Shown: positions 1 to 8,241, counted from the stretch's first letter. The stretch is 22,093 nucleotides of DNA from Thermoplasmata archaeon (GCA_013044425.1 JABEUK010000020.1:1-22093); one strand, 5' to 3'. Translations and numbers: made by a program. The notes: generated from the sequence alone by a model not told the origin.

Positions 1-47
1 CGGAACGACGAGTGCGGCGGGTGCGCTGGGGGGATCCCGTGGGCCCT

Positions 48-479
48 TCATCGTTGCGGCTTCTCCTTGCGCCCGCGCACGAGCTCGTCGAGCGATACGC
101 CGTTCACTTGGATGACCTTGTAGCGGACGCCCGGGATATCCCCGTAGGACCGGCCCATGCGGCCCCCGATCCCCTCGACGAGGACCTCGTCGTGCTCATC
201 GATGAAGCTGATCGCGCCGTCGCCGACCGCGAAGGCCGTGATCTGTCGGCCGTTCTTGACGAGCTGGACCTTGATGCACTTGCGGATGGCGGAGTTCGGT
301 TGTTTCGCTTCGACCCCGACTTTCTCGATGACGATCCCGCGACCCTGGGGAGCCCCTTCGAGAGGGTCCGAACGCTCCTTCAGGTGCAACGTACGGCGCT
401 TGTAGTACCGATCGGACCAGCGTCGCCGCTGGCGAAGGCGCGCGAGTTTTCCAGCGGTATTCAACCCCGACGGCGGCAT
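48..479 (-). CDS. rps12: 30S ribosomal protein uS12
   Basis: This is the small-subunit protein of the decoding centre. The 143-residue product has the usual archaeal length and is recognisable throughout: WSDRYYKRR near residues 21-29, [10 protein letters not shown] at 59-68, GDIPGVRY at 113-120 and a basic RGRKEKPQR end. These include the two loops that touch the A-site codon-anticodon helix in the family. The frame stays open upstream, but the ATG at 479 was chosen because the archaeal family begins about 20 residues before WSDRYYK and a TATA-like box lies 35-45 nt upstream. It is transcribed away from the uracil-DNA glycosylase gene. In many archaea uS12 is followed by uS7 and EF-2; the 47 nt left before the window edge show no start codon for a next gene, so that cannot be tested here. 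Confidence 0.97.
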   Translation of the reverse strand: MPPSGLNTAGKLARLRQRRRWSDRYYKRRTLHLKERSDPLEGAPQGRGIVIEKVGVEAKQPNSAIRKCIKVQLVKNGRQITAFAVGDGAISFIDEHDEVLVEGIGGRMGRSYGDIPGVRYKVIQVNGVSLDELVRGRKEKPQR

Positions 480-514
480 ATAGGCTTGAGAGGGTCGGTG
501 CCACCAGGCACGGC

Positions 515-524
515 TATTTAAGTA
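515..524 (-). promoter_or_regulatory. TATA-like box of uS12
   Basis: The minus strand reads TACTTAAATA in very GC-rich surroundings. Its centre lies about 40 nt before the uS12 ATG, which would put transcription start near 493 and leave a leader of about 14 nt. This is assigned by spacing and composition only. Confidence 0.55.
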
Positions 525-572
525 TGCCTCGGCGCCCGCCACCGGCACCTCGAGAATCGTGAAACCTCGGCG

Positions 573-580
573 ATAATTCA
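573..580 (+). promoter_or_regulatory. TATA-like box of the uracil-DNA glycosylase gene
   Basis: ATAATTCA is centred about 25 nt before the ATG at 601. That would make the transcript essentially leaderless and argues for ATG 601 over the upstream in-frame GTG at 583. It is a weak match, supported mainly by spacing. Confidence 0.4.
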
Positions 581-600
581 AGGTGCGGGTACGGTTGGCG

Positions 601-1167
601 ATGGCGGGGGCGGTCGGGGCGGAGTGGACGGCGCTTTCCCGGGAGATCCGAGGATGCGCGCTCTGCCCGCTCCACCGGACGCGCACCCAGACGGTCATCT
701 ATCGGGGCGGAGAGCACCCGTGGGTCGTCTTCATCGGTGAGGCGCCGGGAAAGGCGGAGGATCTCGCCGGCGCGCCCTTCGTGGGCCGCGCCGGCGCGAA
801 GCTCGATGCGGGGATCGCGCGCCTCGGTCTCGGCCCGACCGAATTCGGGATCGTCAACGTTCTCAAGTGCCGCCCTCCCGCGAATCGATTCGCCGTCGAG
901 GCCGCTCGCACCTGTCGACCGTACCTGGAGCGCCAGCTCGCGCTTCTCCGGCCGCAGGTCGTCGTCACCTTGGGCCGATGGGCGCTGAGGTCGATGGACC
1001 CCGGAGCGCCCCCGATCATGACCGCGGCGGGGATCCCGCGCCCGGTCGGGGGGTGGGAGGTCTATCCCCTCCTCCACCCCGCCGCGATCCGATCCCGTGC
1101 CACCGCCCATCGCTGGGAGCGCGATCTCGGGACCCTCGCGCAGTGGCTGAACGAGCAGCGGCGCTGA
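601..1167 (+). CDS. Family 4 uracil-DNA glycosylase (4Fe-4S)
   Basis: The enzyme removes uracil from DNA to start base-excision repair. The 188-residue product carries the family 4 signature: GEAPG at 46-50 (catalytic and uracil-binding motif), HPAA at 159-162, and four cysteines at 19, 22, 90 and 105 in the CxxC...C-x14-C spacing that holds the 4Fe-4S cluster of thermophile-type UDGa. ATG 601 is preferred over GTG 583 because of the TATA-like box 25 nt upstream; the six extra residues would lie outside the conserved fold. DNA polymerase B begins 47 nt after the stop on the same strand, so the two are probably co-transcribed. That pairing makes sense because archaeal B-family polymerases stall at template uracil, although the link is inference here. 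Confidence 0.95.
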   Translation: MAGAVGAEWTALSREIRGCALCPLHRTRTQTVIYRGGEHPWVVFIGEAPGKAEDLAGAPFVGRAGAKLDAGIARLGLGPTEFGIVNVLKCRPPANRFAVEAARTCRPYLERQLALLRPQVVVTLGRWALRSMDPGAPPIMTAAGIPRPVGGWEVYPLLHPAAIRSRATAHRWERDLGTLAQWLNEQRR

Positions 1168-1214
1168 TCGGACCGCTCCGAACGGTTTTCCCCCCAGGCG
1201 GCCTGTCCACGAGG

Positions 1215-3674
1215 ATGCGCACGATCGACCTGTTCCTCATCGAGGGCTCCTATCGGGCTGCCGACAATGGGGTCGTCGTCGAGCTGTTCGGCAAGACGCG
1301 GGACGGGACCGCGCTCGTGGCGCGCTACTACGGCTTCCGCCCCTATTTTGTACTTCTCGAACCGGCCGCGGACGTCCTCGACCGGCTGAGAGCCGATCCC
1401 GAGGTCGTGGACATCCAACCGACGCCCGTCTGGCTCGGGGGTCGGGAGCGTTCGGGTGCCCGTATCACCATCCGCTCACCGTGGAAGGTCCCCGAGTACC
1501 GGGACCGACTGCGCCTGCCCGGGGACGAACCGAACGTGCTGGCCTGCGACATCCCCTTCGTCCATCGCTTCCTGTACGACAAGCACGTCGGGTTGACCCT
1601 CACGTTGGACGTCGAGGACGAACCGGACTCGATCCGCTCGCTGTACGCCTTGGAGAACGTCGTGCGGGTCGTTTCAGAAGAGGGGCAGGACATCCGGCCC
1701 GCCGAGGCGTTCCGGCCCCCGCTCCGCACCCTCTCCTTCGACATCGAGAACGCCATCCGGGAACGGACGATCTTTACCATCTGCGGCGTCGCGGAGGGCG
1801 GTGGACGCGAACGACGCACCTTCCGCTTCGGGGATCGGGACGAGAAGAAGATCCTCGAGCGGTTCGTGGAGTTCGTGCTGGAGGACGATCCGGACGTCAT
1901 CACGGGCTACAACATCGCCGGGTACGACATCCCGTTGCTCCAGGAGCGAGCGCTGGTCCATGGGCTCGAGCTGCGGATCGGACGGGACCGGACGACGCCC
2001 CGCGACATGGGCGAGCGCCTGTGGCGGGTCACGGGTCGAGTGATCGCCGATGCCTGGTGGTGGGCGCACCGGGAACTTCGGCCGAAGCAGGAGACGCTAC
2101 AGTTCGTCGCCCGGATGCTCCTCGCCGATTCCAAGCTCGATGTCGACCGGCGCAACATCAGCGCGGAGTGGGAGAAGGATCCGGACCGCGTCATGGAGTA
2201 CTGCGAGCACGATGCGGACCTCGCGCTGCGGATCCTCCAGCGCCTGCGCTCCATCGATCGGGGAGCCGATCTGGCGACCGTCGCGCATCTCCCGCTCGAA
2301 GAGGGCCTCAACGGTCGGACGTCACTGTTCATCGACGCGCTCTTGATCCCCCGGGCGGATGCCGAGCACGTCGGCGTCCCACCCACCCACCGGCTCCGCC
2401 GCGAGGCCGCGATCGAGGGCGGCTACGTCCACACGATCCGACCGGGGATCTACCGCTGGGTCGTGGTGCTCGACTTCAAGTCGATGTACCCGTCGATCAT
2501 CATCTCCCAGAACATCTGCTTCACGACCCTGTCCGACCGGGGGACGAACGTCAGCCCTACGGGAGCCCGCTTCCTCTCCGCAGACGTTCGGCCCGGTCTG
2601 ATCCCGGGGATCCTGCGCGAGCTCCTCGCCGACCGGGACCGCTTCCGCGCCCTCTCCCGAAACGCACCGAGCACCGAGACACGCCAGTACTACGACGGTC
2701 TCCAGAACGCGGTCAAGGTGCTGATGAACTCCTTCTACGGAGTCCTCGCGTCGAGCTTCTATCGATTCACGAACAAATCGATCGGCGCGGCGATCACCTC
2801 GTTCGCCCGTGAACAGATCACCTCGATCATCCGGGCGCTCGAGGCCGACGGCCACGAGGTCGTCTACTCCGACACCGACAGCGTGTTCATTCGTGCCCCG
2901 GAGCCCACCTTCGAGGGAGCGAAGGCCTTCGGGGAGGCCATCGCGGCCCGATTCACCAAGGAGAACGTCGCCTTCGAATTCCAGTCCGTCTACGAGTCGT
3001 TCTTTTCCCACGGGGCGAAGAAGCGGTACGTGGGCCGCCAGGTCTGGCCGCGCGAGGAGCTCGTCGTGCGCGGCTACGAGACCCGGCGGAGCGACTCCTT
3101 CGAGTACCAGTCCCAGGCGCTCATGGAAGTGTTCGATCTCGTGCTCAAGGGCGACACGGATGGGCTGCTACGGCGCTCGCGCGAACTCGTGCTTGCGGTG
3201 CGCCAGAAGCAGGTCCTGCCGGCGCAGCTCGTCATCGCACGCAGCGTGCGGGCGGAGGAGGAGTACAACGAGGGGACCCGCGCCGCGCTTCCCTTCCTTC
3301 GGGTGTTCAAGCAGCTCCAGAGCGAGGGATACGACGTCATTCCCGGCATGAAGGTCGCCTGGATCGTCACGAACTCCCACGTCAGCCCGCAGGAGATCGA
3401 GCCGTGGATCGACGGGCGTCCGTTCACGAAGGAGCCGGACTGGGAATACTACGCAGAGCGCGTGGCGCAGACCCTCGCGCGCGTGACCGAAGTCTTTGAC
3501 TGGGACGCTCGGGCCCTCCTGCAGGGAACGCACCAGCAGCGGCTCGGGCACTCCGCCGCTTCGACGCCCGATCGGAGCGACCAAGCGCCCGCCACGCTCG
3601 ATACCCCGATCGCCGAGATCGCGGGGCCCAAGAAGCGTCGTACGAGCACGCGGTCTCTGAGCGAGTGGGACTAG
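1215..3674 (+). CDS. polB: DNA polymerase family B with proofreading exonuclease
   Basis: This is a replicative or repair DNA polymerase of 819 residues, typical for archaeal PolB. Exonuclease motifs are intact: FDIE with D176 and E178 (Exo I), YNIAGYD with D238 (Exo II) and YCEHD with D333 (Exo III). Polymerase motifs are also intact: DFKSMYPSII from D420 (motif A), K501-VLMNSFYG (motif B), and YSDTDS at 551-556 with D553 and D555 (motif C), followed by a GAKKRY element. The open frame extends upstream through the glycosylase region, but that part reads as out-of-frame shadow. ATG 1215 begins the usual N-terminus, which runs straight into a beta strand. The last ~40 residues are a Pro/Ala/Ser-rich linker ending in KKRR and TRSLSEWD, which resembles a PCNA-interacting peptide. 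There is no intein. It is convergent with the transporter gene, 14 nt away. Confidence 0.97.
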   Translation: MRTIDLFLIEGSYRAADNGVVVELFGKTRDGTALVARYYGFRPYFVLLEPAADVLDRLRADPEVVDIQPTPVWLGGRERSGARITIRSPWKVPEYRDRLRLPGDEPNVLACDIPFVHRFLYDKHVGLTLTLDVEDEPDSIRSLYALENVVRVVSEEGQDIRPAEAFRPPLRTLSFDIENAIRERTIFTICGVAEGGGRERRTFRFGDRDEKKILERFVEFVLEDDPDVITGYNIAGYDIPLLQERALVHGLELRIGRDRTTPRDMGERLWRVTGRVIADAWWWAHRELRPKQETLQFVARMLLADSKLDVDRRNISAEWEKDPDRVMEYCEHDADLALRILQRLRSIDRGADLATVAHLPLEEGLNGRTSLFIDALLIPRADAEHVGVPPTHRLRREAAIEGGYVHTIRPGIYRWVVVLDFKSMYPSIIISQNICFTTLSDRGTNVSPTGARFLSADVRPGLIPGILRELLADRDRFRALSRNAPSTETRQYYDGLQNAVKVLMNSFYGVLASSFYRFTNKSIGAAITSFAREQITSIIRALEADGHEVVYSDTDSVFIRAPEPTFEGAKAFGEAIAARFTKENVAFEFQSVYESFFSHGAKKRYVGRQVWPREELVVRGYETRRSDSFEYQSQALMEVFDLVLKGDTDGLLRRSRELVLAVRQKQVLPAQLVIARSVRAEEEYNEGTRAALPFLRVFKQLQSEGYDVIPGMKVAWIVTNSHVSPQEIEPWIDGRPFTKEPDWEYYAERVAQTLARVTEVFDWDARALLQGTHQQRLGHSAASTPDRSDQAPATLDTPIAEIAGPKKRRTSTRSLSEWD

Positions 3675-3688
3675 CGCGGTTCGGGCCG

Positions 3689-4642
3689 CTACCCCGCGCG
3701 GGCCCCGCCGCGGGACCCGTAGTCTGGGGTCCAGGGTGGGTGGTTCCCCTGGATCGCGAAGATCGCCCCGAGCAAAGCCACCGGCACTCCCAGCGCTCCG
3801 AGCAGCGTGGGAACGATCCCGAGCACCCCGACCGAGAGCGCGAGCGTGAACACCGGGATGGAAGCCATCAGCAGCGCGGTGAGGATCAGTCCCGCCTTCT
3901 CCACCGCTAGGAAATAGCACAGGGGAGCGAGGAAGAACGTGACCGCACCGAGGGCGACGAGGAGGCCGGTCGAGGTGATGCTCAGCGTCCACAGACCCGA
4001 TGCGCCGCCCGGGAGCGCGGGCGACAGGACGAGCAGCACGATCCCTGCGCCCAGGAACGCCTGGGCGTTCAGTGCGCTGATCGGGACGGATCGGGCGGCC
4101 CGCGCGGTCGTGACGAAGTACAGCGCCACCGAGATCGGGAGGACCGGGAGGATGAGCACCGCCCACCCCGCGATCGGAGCGATCGCGTGACCCCCCACGA
4201 TGGTGAGGGCTCCGCCCACGACACTGAGGGAAAGTCCGGCGATGAACTCGCGAGACCGCAGCCGATCTCGACCTTCCAGGTAGAGCAGCATGAGCACGAT
4301 CGGGGCGACCACGACATCCCCGATCAGGGCGAGTAGGGAGGTATCGATCGGTCCGGCCGTGTACGTGGCCGCGAGCGTGGAGATCTGCATTCCCACGGCA
4401 CATAGGATCCGCAACCAGGCCGCGGGGTCCGTCCAGAGCCGGCAGAACGCAGCCCCCTGGCCCTTGGCGACCGCGTAGAGCGCGAAGAGCCCGCCGCCGA
4501 CGAGGAACGGCCCGATGAGGACCGTGGAGGCCGAGGTGGACGGAGCGAGCCAGAGAACGAAGACGTAGTACGTGGCCCACAGGAACGCGGCAACGGTGGC
4601 GAGCAGGATCGCGGCGCTGCGCCCCCGAGAGCCCGGGACCAT
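3689..4642 (-). CDS. EamA/DMT-superfamily transporter
   Basis: This is an integral membrane protein of 317 residues with about ten hydrophobic segments arranged as two repeats, as in the drug/metabolite transporter (EamA) family. The N-terminal helix motif AFLWATYYVF and the second-half GAVTFFLAPLCYFLAVEKAG stretch are characteristic. The substrate cannot be told from sequence. The ATG at 4642 sits almost exactly where transcription should start from a TATA-like box (AGCTATATGC on the minus strand) 26 nt upstream, so a leaderless message is likely. The C-terminus ends in a short Gly/Arg-rich tail. purM lies upstream on the same strand, but the internal promoter suggests separate expression. 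Confidence 0.88.
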   Translation of the reverse strand: MVPGSRGRSAAILLATVAAFLWATYYVFVLWLAPSTSASTVLIGPFLVGGGLFALYAVAKGQGAAFCRLWTDPAAWLRILCAVGMQISTLAATYTAGPIDTSLLALIGDVVVAPIVLMLLYLEGRDRLRSREFIAGLSLSVVGGALTIVGGHAIAPIAGWAVLILPVLPISVALYFVTTARAARSVPISALNAQAFLGAGIVLLVLSPALPGGASGLWTLSITSTGLLVALGAVTFFLAPLCYFLAVEKAGLILTALLMASIPVFTLALSVGVLGIVPTLLGALGVPVALLGAIFAIQGNHPPWTPDYGSRGGARAG

Positions 4643-4664
4643 CGGGCCCCCACTCGACGAACTC

Positions 4665-4674
4665 GCATATAGCT
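4665..4674 (-). promoter_or_regulatory. TATA-like box of the EamA transporter gene
   Basis: The minus strand reads AGCTATATGC, centred 26-27 nt before the ATG at 4642. The spacing predicts a start of transcription at or next to the start codon. Confidence 0.6.
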
Positions 4675-4722
4675 TCGGGAGCGAAGGCGATCCGAGCCCG
4701 CTGCATCCGGAGCGCCGGGAGC

Positions 4723-5808
4723 TCAGGAGTATCCGGAGTACTCCAGTCCGAGCTCGGGGACCCGCACGCCGCTCCCCCGTTCCACGCGCCCGACCGGGAC
4801 GGCATCCGGAGCTCCGGCCCGGGCGAGACGCCGCCGCACTTCCGCCAAGCGGTGCGGGGCGACGACCACCACGAACCCGATGCCGAGATTGAACGTTTGG
4901 TACATCTCCTCGTCCGAGAGCCCGCCGAGCTCACGGATCCAGCCGAAGAGGCCCTCGGGACGCGGCCAGCGATCGAGCACGAAGGCAACGTTCCGGTTCA
5001 GTCGGGACAGATTGCGTACCCCGCCGCCGGAGATGTGGGCAAATCCCCGCACCTCCGGCCGGTCCGCGAGCGCTTCGGAGATCGGTGTGTAGATCCGCGT
5101 CGGACGCAGGAGTTCCGCACCGAGGGGGGCACGCGCGCCCTTGCGCGGCTGCATCAGATCGATCCGACACTCCGAGATGATCCGACGGACGAGCGTGAAC
5201 CCGTTGGCATGGAATCCCGCCGAGGGAATCCCCAACAGAACGTCTCCGGGCCGGATGCCTCGGCCGACGACCGGCCGGCGGCCCCGTGGGAAGAAGCCCA
5301 CCGCCGTACCGCCAAGGTCGAACCCGTCGAGCAGATCGGGCACCACCGCGGTCTCTCCCCCCAAGAGCGCGCACTCGGCCGTTCGCAAACCTCGTCCGAT
5401 GCCCCGACCGATCTCCGCGAAGACCTTCGGGTCGGGCACCGCACACGAGATGACGTCGACCAGGCCGGCCGGGCGTGCACCGACCGCCGCGAGGTCATTG
5501 ACGTTCACTCCAACGATGTCCTCTCCGACCTCCTCGAAGCGCCGCATCTCCTCCGCGACCAGCACCTTCGTCCCGACCGTGTCGGTCGTTACGGCAATCG
5601 TCTCCTTCCCGATGCGTACGAGGCCGGCGAAGTGCCCGGGGGCGTCGACCGCGCGACCGTGCGACGGCGGAGGCCGATACGGAGCGCCTCCCACGAGCGC
5701 TTGGAGCGCCTCGCGCACCGCAGAGCGATCGACACCGCTCTGAGCGTAGGTTTTTGGGGTCGCCGGCCGGACCAGGGCGCTCACGTTCTCCACGAGACCC
5801 GCGACCAC
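4723..5808 (-). CDS. purM: Phosphoribosylformylglycinamidine cyclo-ligase (AIR synthase)
   Basis: This enzyme makes aminoimidazole ribonucleotide from formylglycinamidine ribonucleotide with ATP in purine synthesis. The product has the PurM hallmarks: TTDTVGTK (74-81), DIVGVNVNDLAAVGARP (97-113), GGETA (150-154), the IPSAGFHANGF segment and HISGGG towards the C-terminus. The frame is open to about 6006, so the start must be inferred. GTG 5808 (361 residues) is chosen because an AT-rich box lies about 29 nt upstream, giving a leaderless start. GTG codons at 5793 or 5784 would give 356 or 353 residues and are possible, because the family usually begins only a few residues before the YxxxGVD motif. 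It diverges from pyrC. Confidence 0.93.
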   Translation of the reverse strand: MVAGLVENVSALVRPATPKTYAQSGVDRSAVREALQALVGGAPYRPPPSHGRAVDAPGHFAGLVRIGKETIAVTTDTVGTKVLVAEEMRRFEEVGEDIVGVNVNDLAAVGARPAGLVDVISCAVPDPKVFAEIGRGIGRGLRTAECALLGGETAVVPDLLDGFDLGGTAVGFFPRGRRPVVGRGIRPGDVLLGIPSAGFHANGFTLVRRIISECRIDLMQPRKGARAPLGAELLRPTRIYTPISEALADRPEVRGFAHISGGGVRNLSRLNRNVAFVLDRWPRPEGLFGWIRELGGLSDEEMYQTFNLGIGFVVVVAPHRLAEVRRRLARAGAPDAVPVGRVERGSGVRVPELGLEYSGYS

Positions 5809-5830
5809 ATAGCGGTTCGCCGCCCTCGGC

Positions 5831-5842
5831 GCATTCTTTAGC
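5831..5842. promoter_or_regulatory. AT-rich element between purM and pyrC, possibly a shared promoter
   Basis: GCATTCTTTAGC is the only AT-rich patch between the divergent purM and pyrC starts. Its centre is about 28 nt from both the GTG of purM (5808) and the ATG of pyrC (5865), which is TATA spacing for two leaderless transcripts. This is inference from spacing. Confidence 0.4.
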
Positions 5843-5855
5843 AGGACGAGTCTTC

Positions 5856-5861
5856 GGAGGT
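5856..5861 (+). promoter_or_regulatory. Shine-Dalgarno-like sequence before pyrC
   Basis: GGAGGT lies 3 nt before the ATG at 5865 and helps choose that start. The gap is short, and if transcription begins near 5863 the site would not be in the message, so its role is uncertain. Confidence 0.35.
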
Positions 5862-5864
5862 ACG

Positions 5865-7235
5865 ATGACCCCGTCCCGGCACGCCACACGCCGATCGAGC
5901 TCCGAAGGGGGCCGCTCCCGCGAGCTCGCGTTGATCCTCGCCGGCCGGACATGGCTCGGGGGCAAGATCCGGTCGATCGAGATCGGCATCGACGAGGAAG
6001 GAACAATCCGCGCGATCGGCCGTAGCCTCCGGGGGGCTCCCCGCCACGACGTCGGCGAATCGTTCCTCCTCCCGTCCGCCACCGATCTGCACGTCCACTT
6101 CCGGGATCCGGGCCGAGAGTCCGATGTGGAGGACTTCGCGACCGGAACCCTGCAGGCCGCTCTGGGGGGTTTGGGGCTCGTGGCCGACATGCCCAACACC
6201 CGACCTCGTGTCGATACGCTCGACCGATTGCGGGCGAAGGAGGCTCGAGCCCAGGGACGCGCGCTCGTGGACGTTCTTCTCTACGCCGCGGCGACCCCCC
6301 GGGCTTCCCTCGATGCCCTCGCGCGTCGGGCCGGTGCTTTCAAGCTCTATCTGAGCCCGACCACCGACGTCGACGAGGTCCCCACGGGCGCGGACCTCGA
6401 TCGGCTGCTGGCGCGGGTGGCGGCGACGAACCTACCGCTCTCCGTGCATGCCGAGGATCCGGCGCGGTTCCATCAGGAGATCGAGCCCGCGAACCCTCCG
6501 GACTGGAACCGCGTCCGCCCCGTGGACGCCGAGCGGACCGCGGTCGACGCTCTCCTGCGCGGACCCAGCGGCCTGCGCCTTCACGTGGCGCACGTGACGG
6601 ACGCGACGATCGCCGGACGCCTCCGGAACGAGGGCGCCTCCTTCGAAGCGACGCCCCATCATCTTCTGCTCTCGGAGCGCTCGGGCGATGGGGCGAAGTT
6701 CAAGGTCAATCCGCCGCTGCGCTCGGAGCGGCGGCGTCGCGCGCTGTGGGAAGCGTTCGTTCGCGGAGAGATCCCGTGTCTCGCGAGCGACCACGCCCCC
6801 CACTCCTCGGAGGAGAAGCAGCGACCCTTTCCGCTCGCCCCGAGCGGCATGCCGAACGTCGAAACGATGCTCCCGCTCCTGCTCGCCCGGGTGCGGGCGG
6901 GCGACCTTCCTCTCCCGATCCTCCTCGCGGCCGCCTGCGATCGCCCGGCCCGCTGGATCGGGCAGCCGCGAGGGCGGATCGCCCTCGGCCACCGCGCGGA
7001 TCTGCTGGTCGTGGATTTCCGGGTACGCCGCACCATCGCGGCCCGCAACCTCCACGCCCCGTGCGGCTGGACGGCCTTCGAAGGGTGGGAAGGGATCTTT
7101 CCCCGAGAGCATTACCTGCGAGGAAGGCGCATCGTCGAGGGTGGGGAGTTCGTCGGAGGCCACGGCGGGATCATCGTGCGGCCGGAGTTCGCCCCGACCC
7201 GAGCCCCTCCGCAGCCTCGCCCGATCGCCGAGTGA
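5865..7235 (+). CDS. pyrC: Dihydroorotase
   Basis: This enzyme cyclises carbamoyl-aspartate to dihydroorotate in pyrimidine synthesis. The 456-residue amidohydrolase has all expected zinc-site residues: HVHFRDPG with H76 and H78, the lysine to be carboxylated (K161 in GAFKLYL), H196 in VHAED, H244 in HVAHVTD, and catalytic D310 in ASDHAPHS. MPNT at about 110-113 is the substrate-side asparagine motif. This pattern fits the long class I dihydroorotases rather than allantoinase or hydantoinase, which lack this combination. The first ~20 residues are a Ser/Arg-rich extension, so a slightly later start is possible. ATG 5865 is favoured by the GGAGGT before it and by the AT-rich box about 28 nt upstream. 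The stop codon is one base from that of the convergent DedA gene. Confidence 0.95.
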   Translation: MTPSRHATRRSSSEGGRSRELALILAGRTWLGGKIRSIEIGIDEEGTIRAIGRSLRGAPRHDVGESFLLPSATDLHVHFRDPGRESDVEDFATGTLQAALGGLGLVADMPNTRPRVDTLDRLRAKEARAQGRALVDVLLYAAATPRASLDALARRAGAFKLYLSPTTDVDEVPTGADLDRLLARVAATNLPLSVHAEDPARFHQEIEPANPPDWNRVRPVDAERTAVDALLRGPSGLRLHVAHVTDATIAGRLRNEGASFEATPHHLLLSERSGDGAKFKVNPPLRSERRRRALWEAFVRGEIPCLASDHAPHSSEEKQRPFPLAPSGMPNVETMLPLLLARVRAGDLPLPILLAAACDRPARWIGQPRGRIALGHRADLLVVDFRVRRTIAARNLHAPCGWTAFEGWEGIFPREHYLRGRRIVEGGEFVGGHGGIIVRPEFAPTRAPPQPRPIAE

Positions 7236-7236
7236 C

Positions 7237-7932
7237 CTACGGGGCCTGCTCTCCCGCCGGGGGCGAGCCATCCTCGGTCTTCGCCGGCCTCGGGATGCGC
7301 CGCGGCGGCCACCCCCACGTGATCTGGTCGGTGAACACGAGCAGGAGGTAGATGGCCGCCAGGATGACGGCGGCGATGAAGACGTAGTTGAGGTCGGTGA
7401 AGTACCCCTCGATGATCGGCCAACTGCCCTCCAACCGGATGCCGGCGTAGAGGAAGGCCAGGGTGAACGGGATCGAGCCGAGCAGGGTGTAAACGCCGAA
7501 CTTCCACGGCTTCATCCGAGCGAACCCCGCGGGGTAGCTGATGTAGCTGCGGATGACCGGGATGAGCCGGGTCACGGCGACCGTGACTTCGCCTCTGCGG
7601 GCGAACCAATCGTCCACGCGCGCCATGCTCTTCGGGTCGAATCGCAGCGGTCCGAGCGACCGTCGTGCCAGCCACTCTCGGCCCCACCGACCGACCGCAT
7701 ACGCGGCGAACGCTCCCACGAGGCCCCCTGCGACCGCGACGAAGATCGTCGGCTCGAGCCCGAACACCCCGTCCGCGACCAGGAACCCCGCGAACGGCAG
7801 GATCACCTCGCTCGGTAGCGGCGGTATGCCAAAGCTCTCGGCCACCATCAGGACGAAGAGCCCGGGCAGACCGATGTACGTCATCGTCGTGACGACGAAC
7901 CAGGCCAACGATCCCACGATCGAAATCGACAT
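7237..7932 (-). CDS. DedA-family (SNARE-associated/VTT) membrane protein
   Basis: The 231-residue membrane protein has the DedA layout: an early SFGIPPLPSEVILPFAGF segment (the conserved E..P.P.E...P.aG motif), a GRWGREWL stretch, the FARRGEVTVAVTRLIP and SYISYPAGFARM region, and two C-terminal transmembrane helices. Family members are lipid scramblases or flippases, or affect membrane homeostasis; the exact role here is unknown. ATG 7932 is chosen because it directly precedes the first hydrophobic segment and a TATA-like box lies 33-43 nt upstream. The longer open frame reaching 8421 would run through the neighbouring small gene in another frame. The tail after the last helix is short, charged and Pro-rich. 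Confidence 0.9.
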   Translation of the reverse strand: MSISIVGSLAWFVVTTMTYIGLPGLFVLMVAESFGIPPLPSEVILPFAGFLVADGVFGLEPTIFVAVAGGLVGAFAAYAVGRWGREWLARRSLGPLRFDPKSMARVDDWFARRGEVTVAVTRLIPVIRSYISYPAGFARMKPWKFGVYTLLGSIPFTLAFLYAGIRLEGSWPIIEGYFTDLNYVFIAAVILAAIYLLLVFTDQITWGWPPRRIPRPAKTEDGSPPAGEQAP

Positions 7933-7964
7933 CGCGATCGCCCCGCGCTCGGGACCGTCGGGGG

Positions 7965-7974
7965 CTCTTAAGAT
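7965..7974 (-). promoter_or_regulatory. TATA-like box of the DedA gene
   Basis: The minus strand reads ATCTTAAGAG, centred about 38 nt before the ATG at 7932 and overlapping the stop codon of the upstream small gene. It predicts a leader of about 12 nt. Confidence 0.45.
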
Positions 7975-8219
7975 GAGGTGGACGGCTCGAAGAGGAGCCG
8001 AAACGGGGCCTGCATACCGGCGTTCGTTCGGGCCGGAATCCCCTCGAACTCGAGCGGGGTCGAACACCCTCCGCAGGAGACCGATGGGCGCTGGCGGCCG
8101 AGCGCGATCGACAGAGCGATCCCCACTTCGATCTCGCGGGGTTTCGCGGGAGCCTGCGCGAGCGCCCGGTGCAGCTCGTCCAGGAGCCGGGCCTCTTCGG
8201 AATCCCCGGGGGCCGTCAT
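7968..8219 (-). CDS. Small CxxC protein, unknown function
   Basis: I do not recognise this family. The predicted product has 83 residues: an acidic, helical first third (SEEARLLDELHRALAQA), then SVSCGGCSTPLEFEGIPAR, which has the look of half a zinc ribbon or a redox CxxC. There is only one cysteine pair, so metal binding would need a dimer or partner, or the pair acts in thiol chemistry. Support for it being real comes from a TATA-like box about 28 nt before the ATG and from the next gene's promoter sitting exactly at its stop codon. It lies 54 nt downstream of the 2-oxoacid:ferredoxin oxidoreductase beta gene on the same strand, but with its own probable promoter. A chance open frame in GC-rich DNA cannot be excluded. 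Confidence 0.6.
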   Translation of the reverse strand: MTAPGDSEEARLLDELHRALAQAPAKPREIEVGIALSIALGRQRPSVSCGGCSTPLEFEGIPARTNAGMQAPFRLLFEPSTSS

Positions 8220-8241
8220 CGTAGGTAGCAGCGCGCGGGGG

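Noticed and set aside
1..47. Start of uS7, which often follows uS12
   Set aside because: The minus strand of this stretch has no ATG, GTG or TTG in a usable context, so nothing can be annotated.
867..1214. N-terminal extension of DNA polymerase B into the glycosylase gene
   Set aside because: The 116 extra residues are out-of-frame shadow of the glycosylase; the polymerase fold begins at ATG 1215.
3168..4988. 606-codon minus-strand open frame spanning polB, the transporter and purM
   Set aside because: It overlaps three well-supported genes and reads as low-complexity Arg/Pro shadow.
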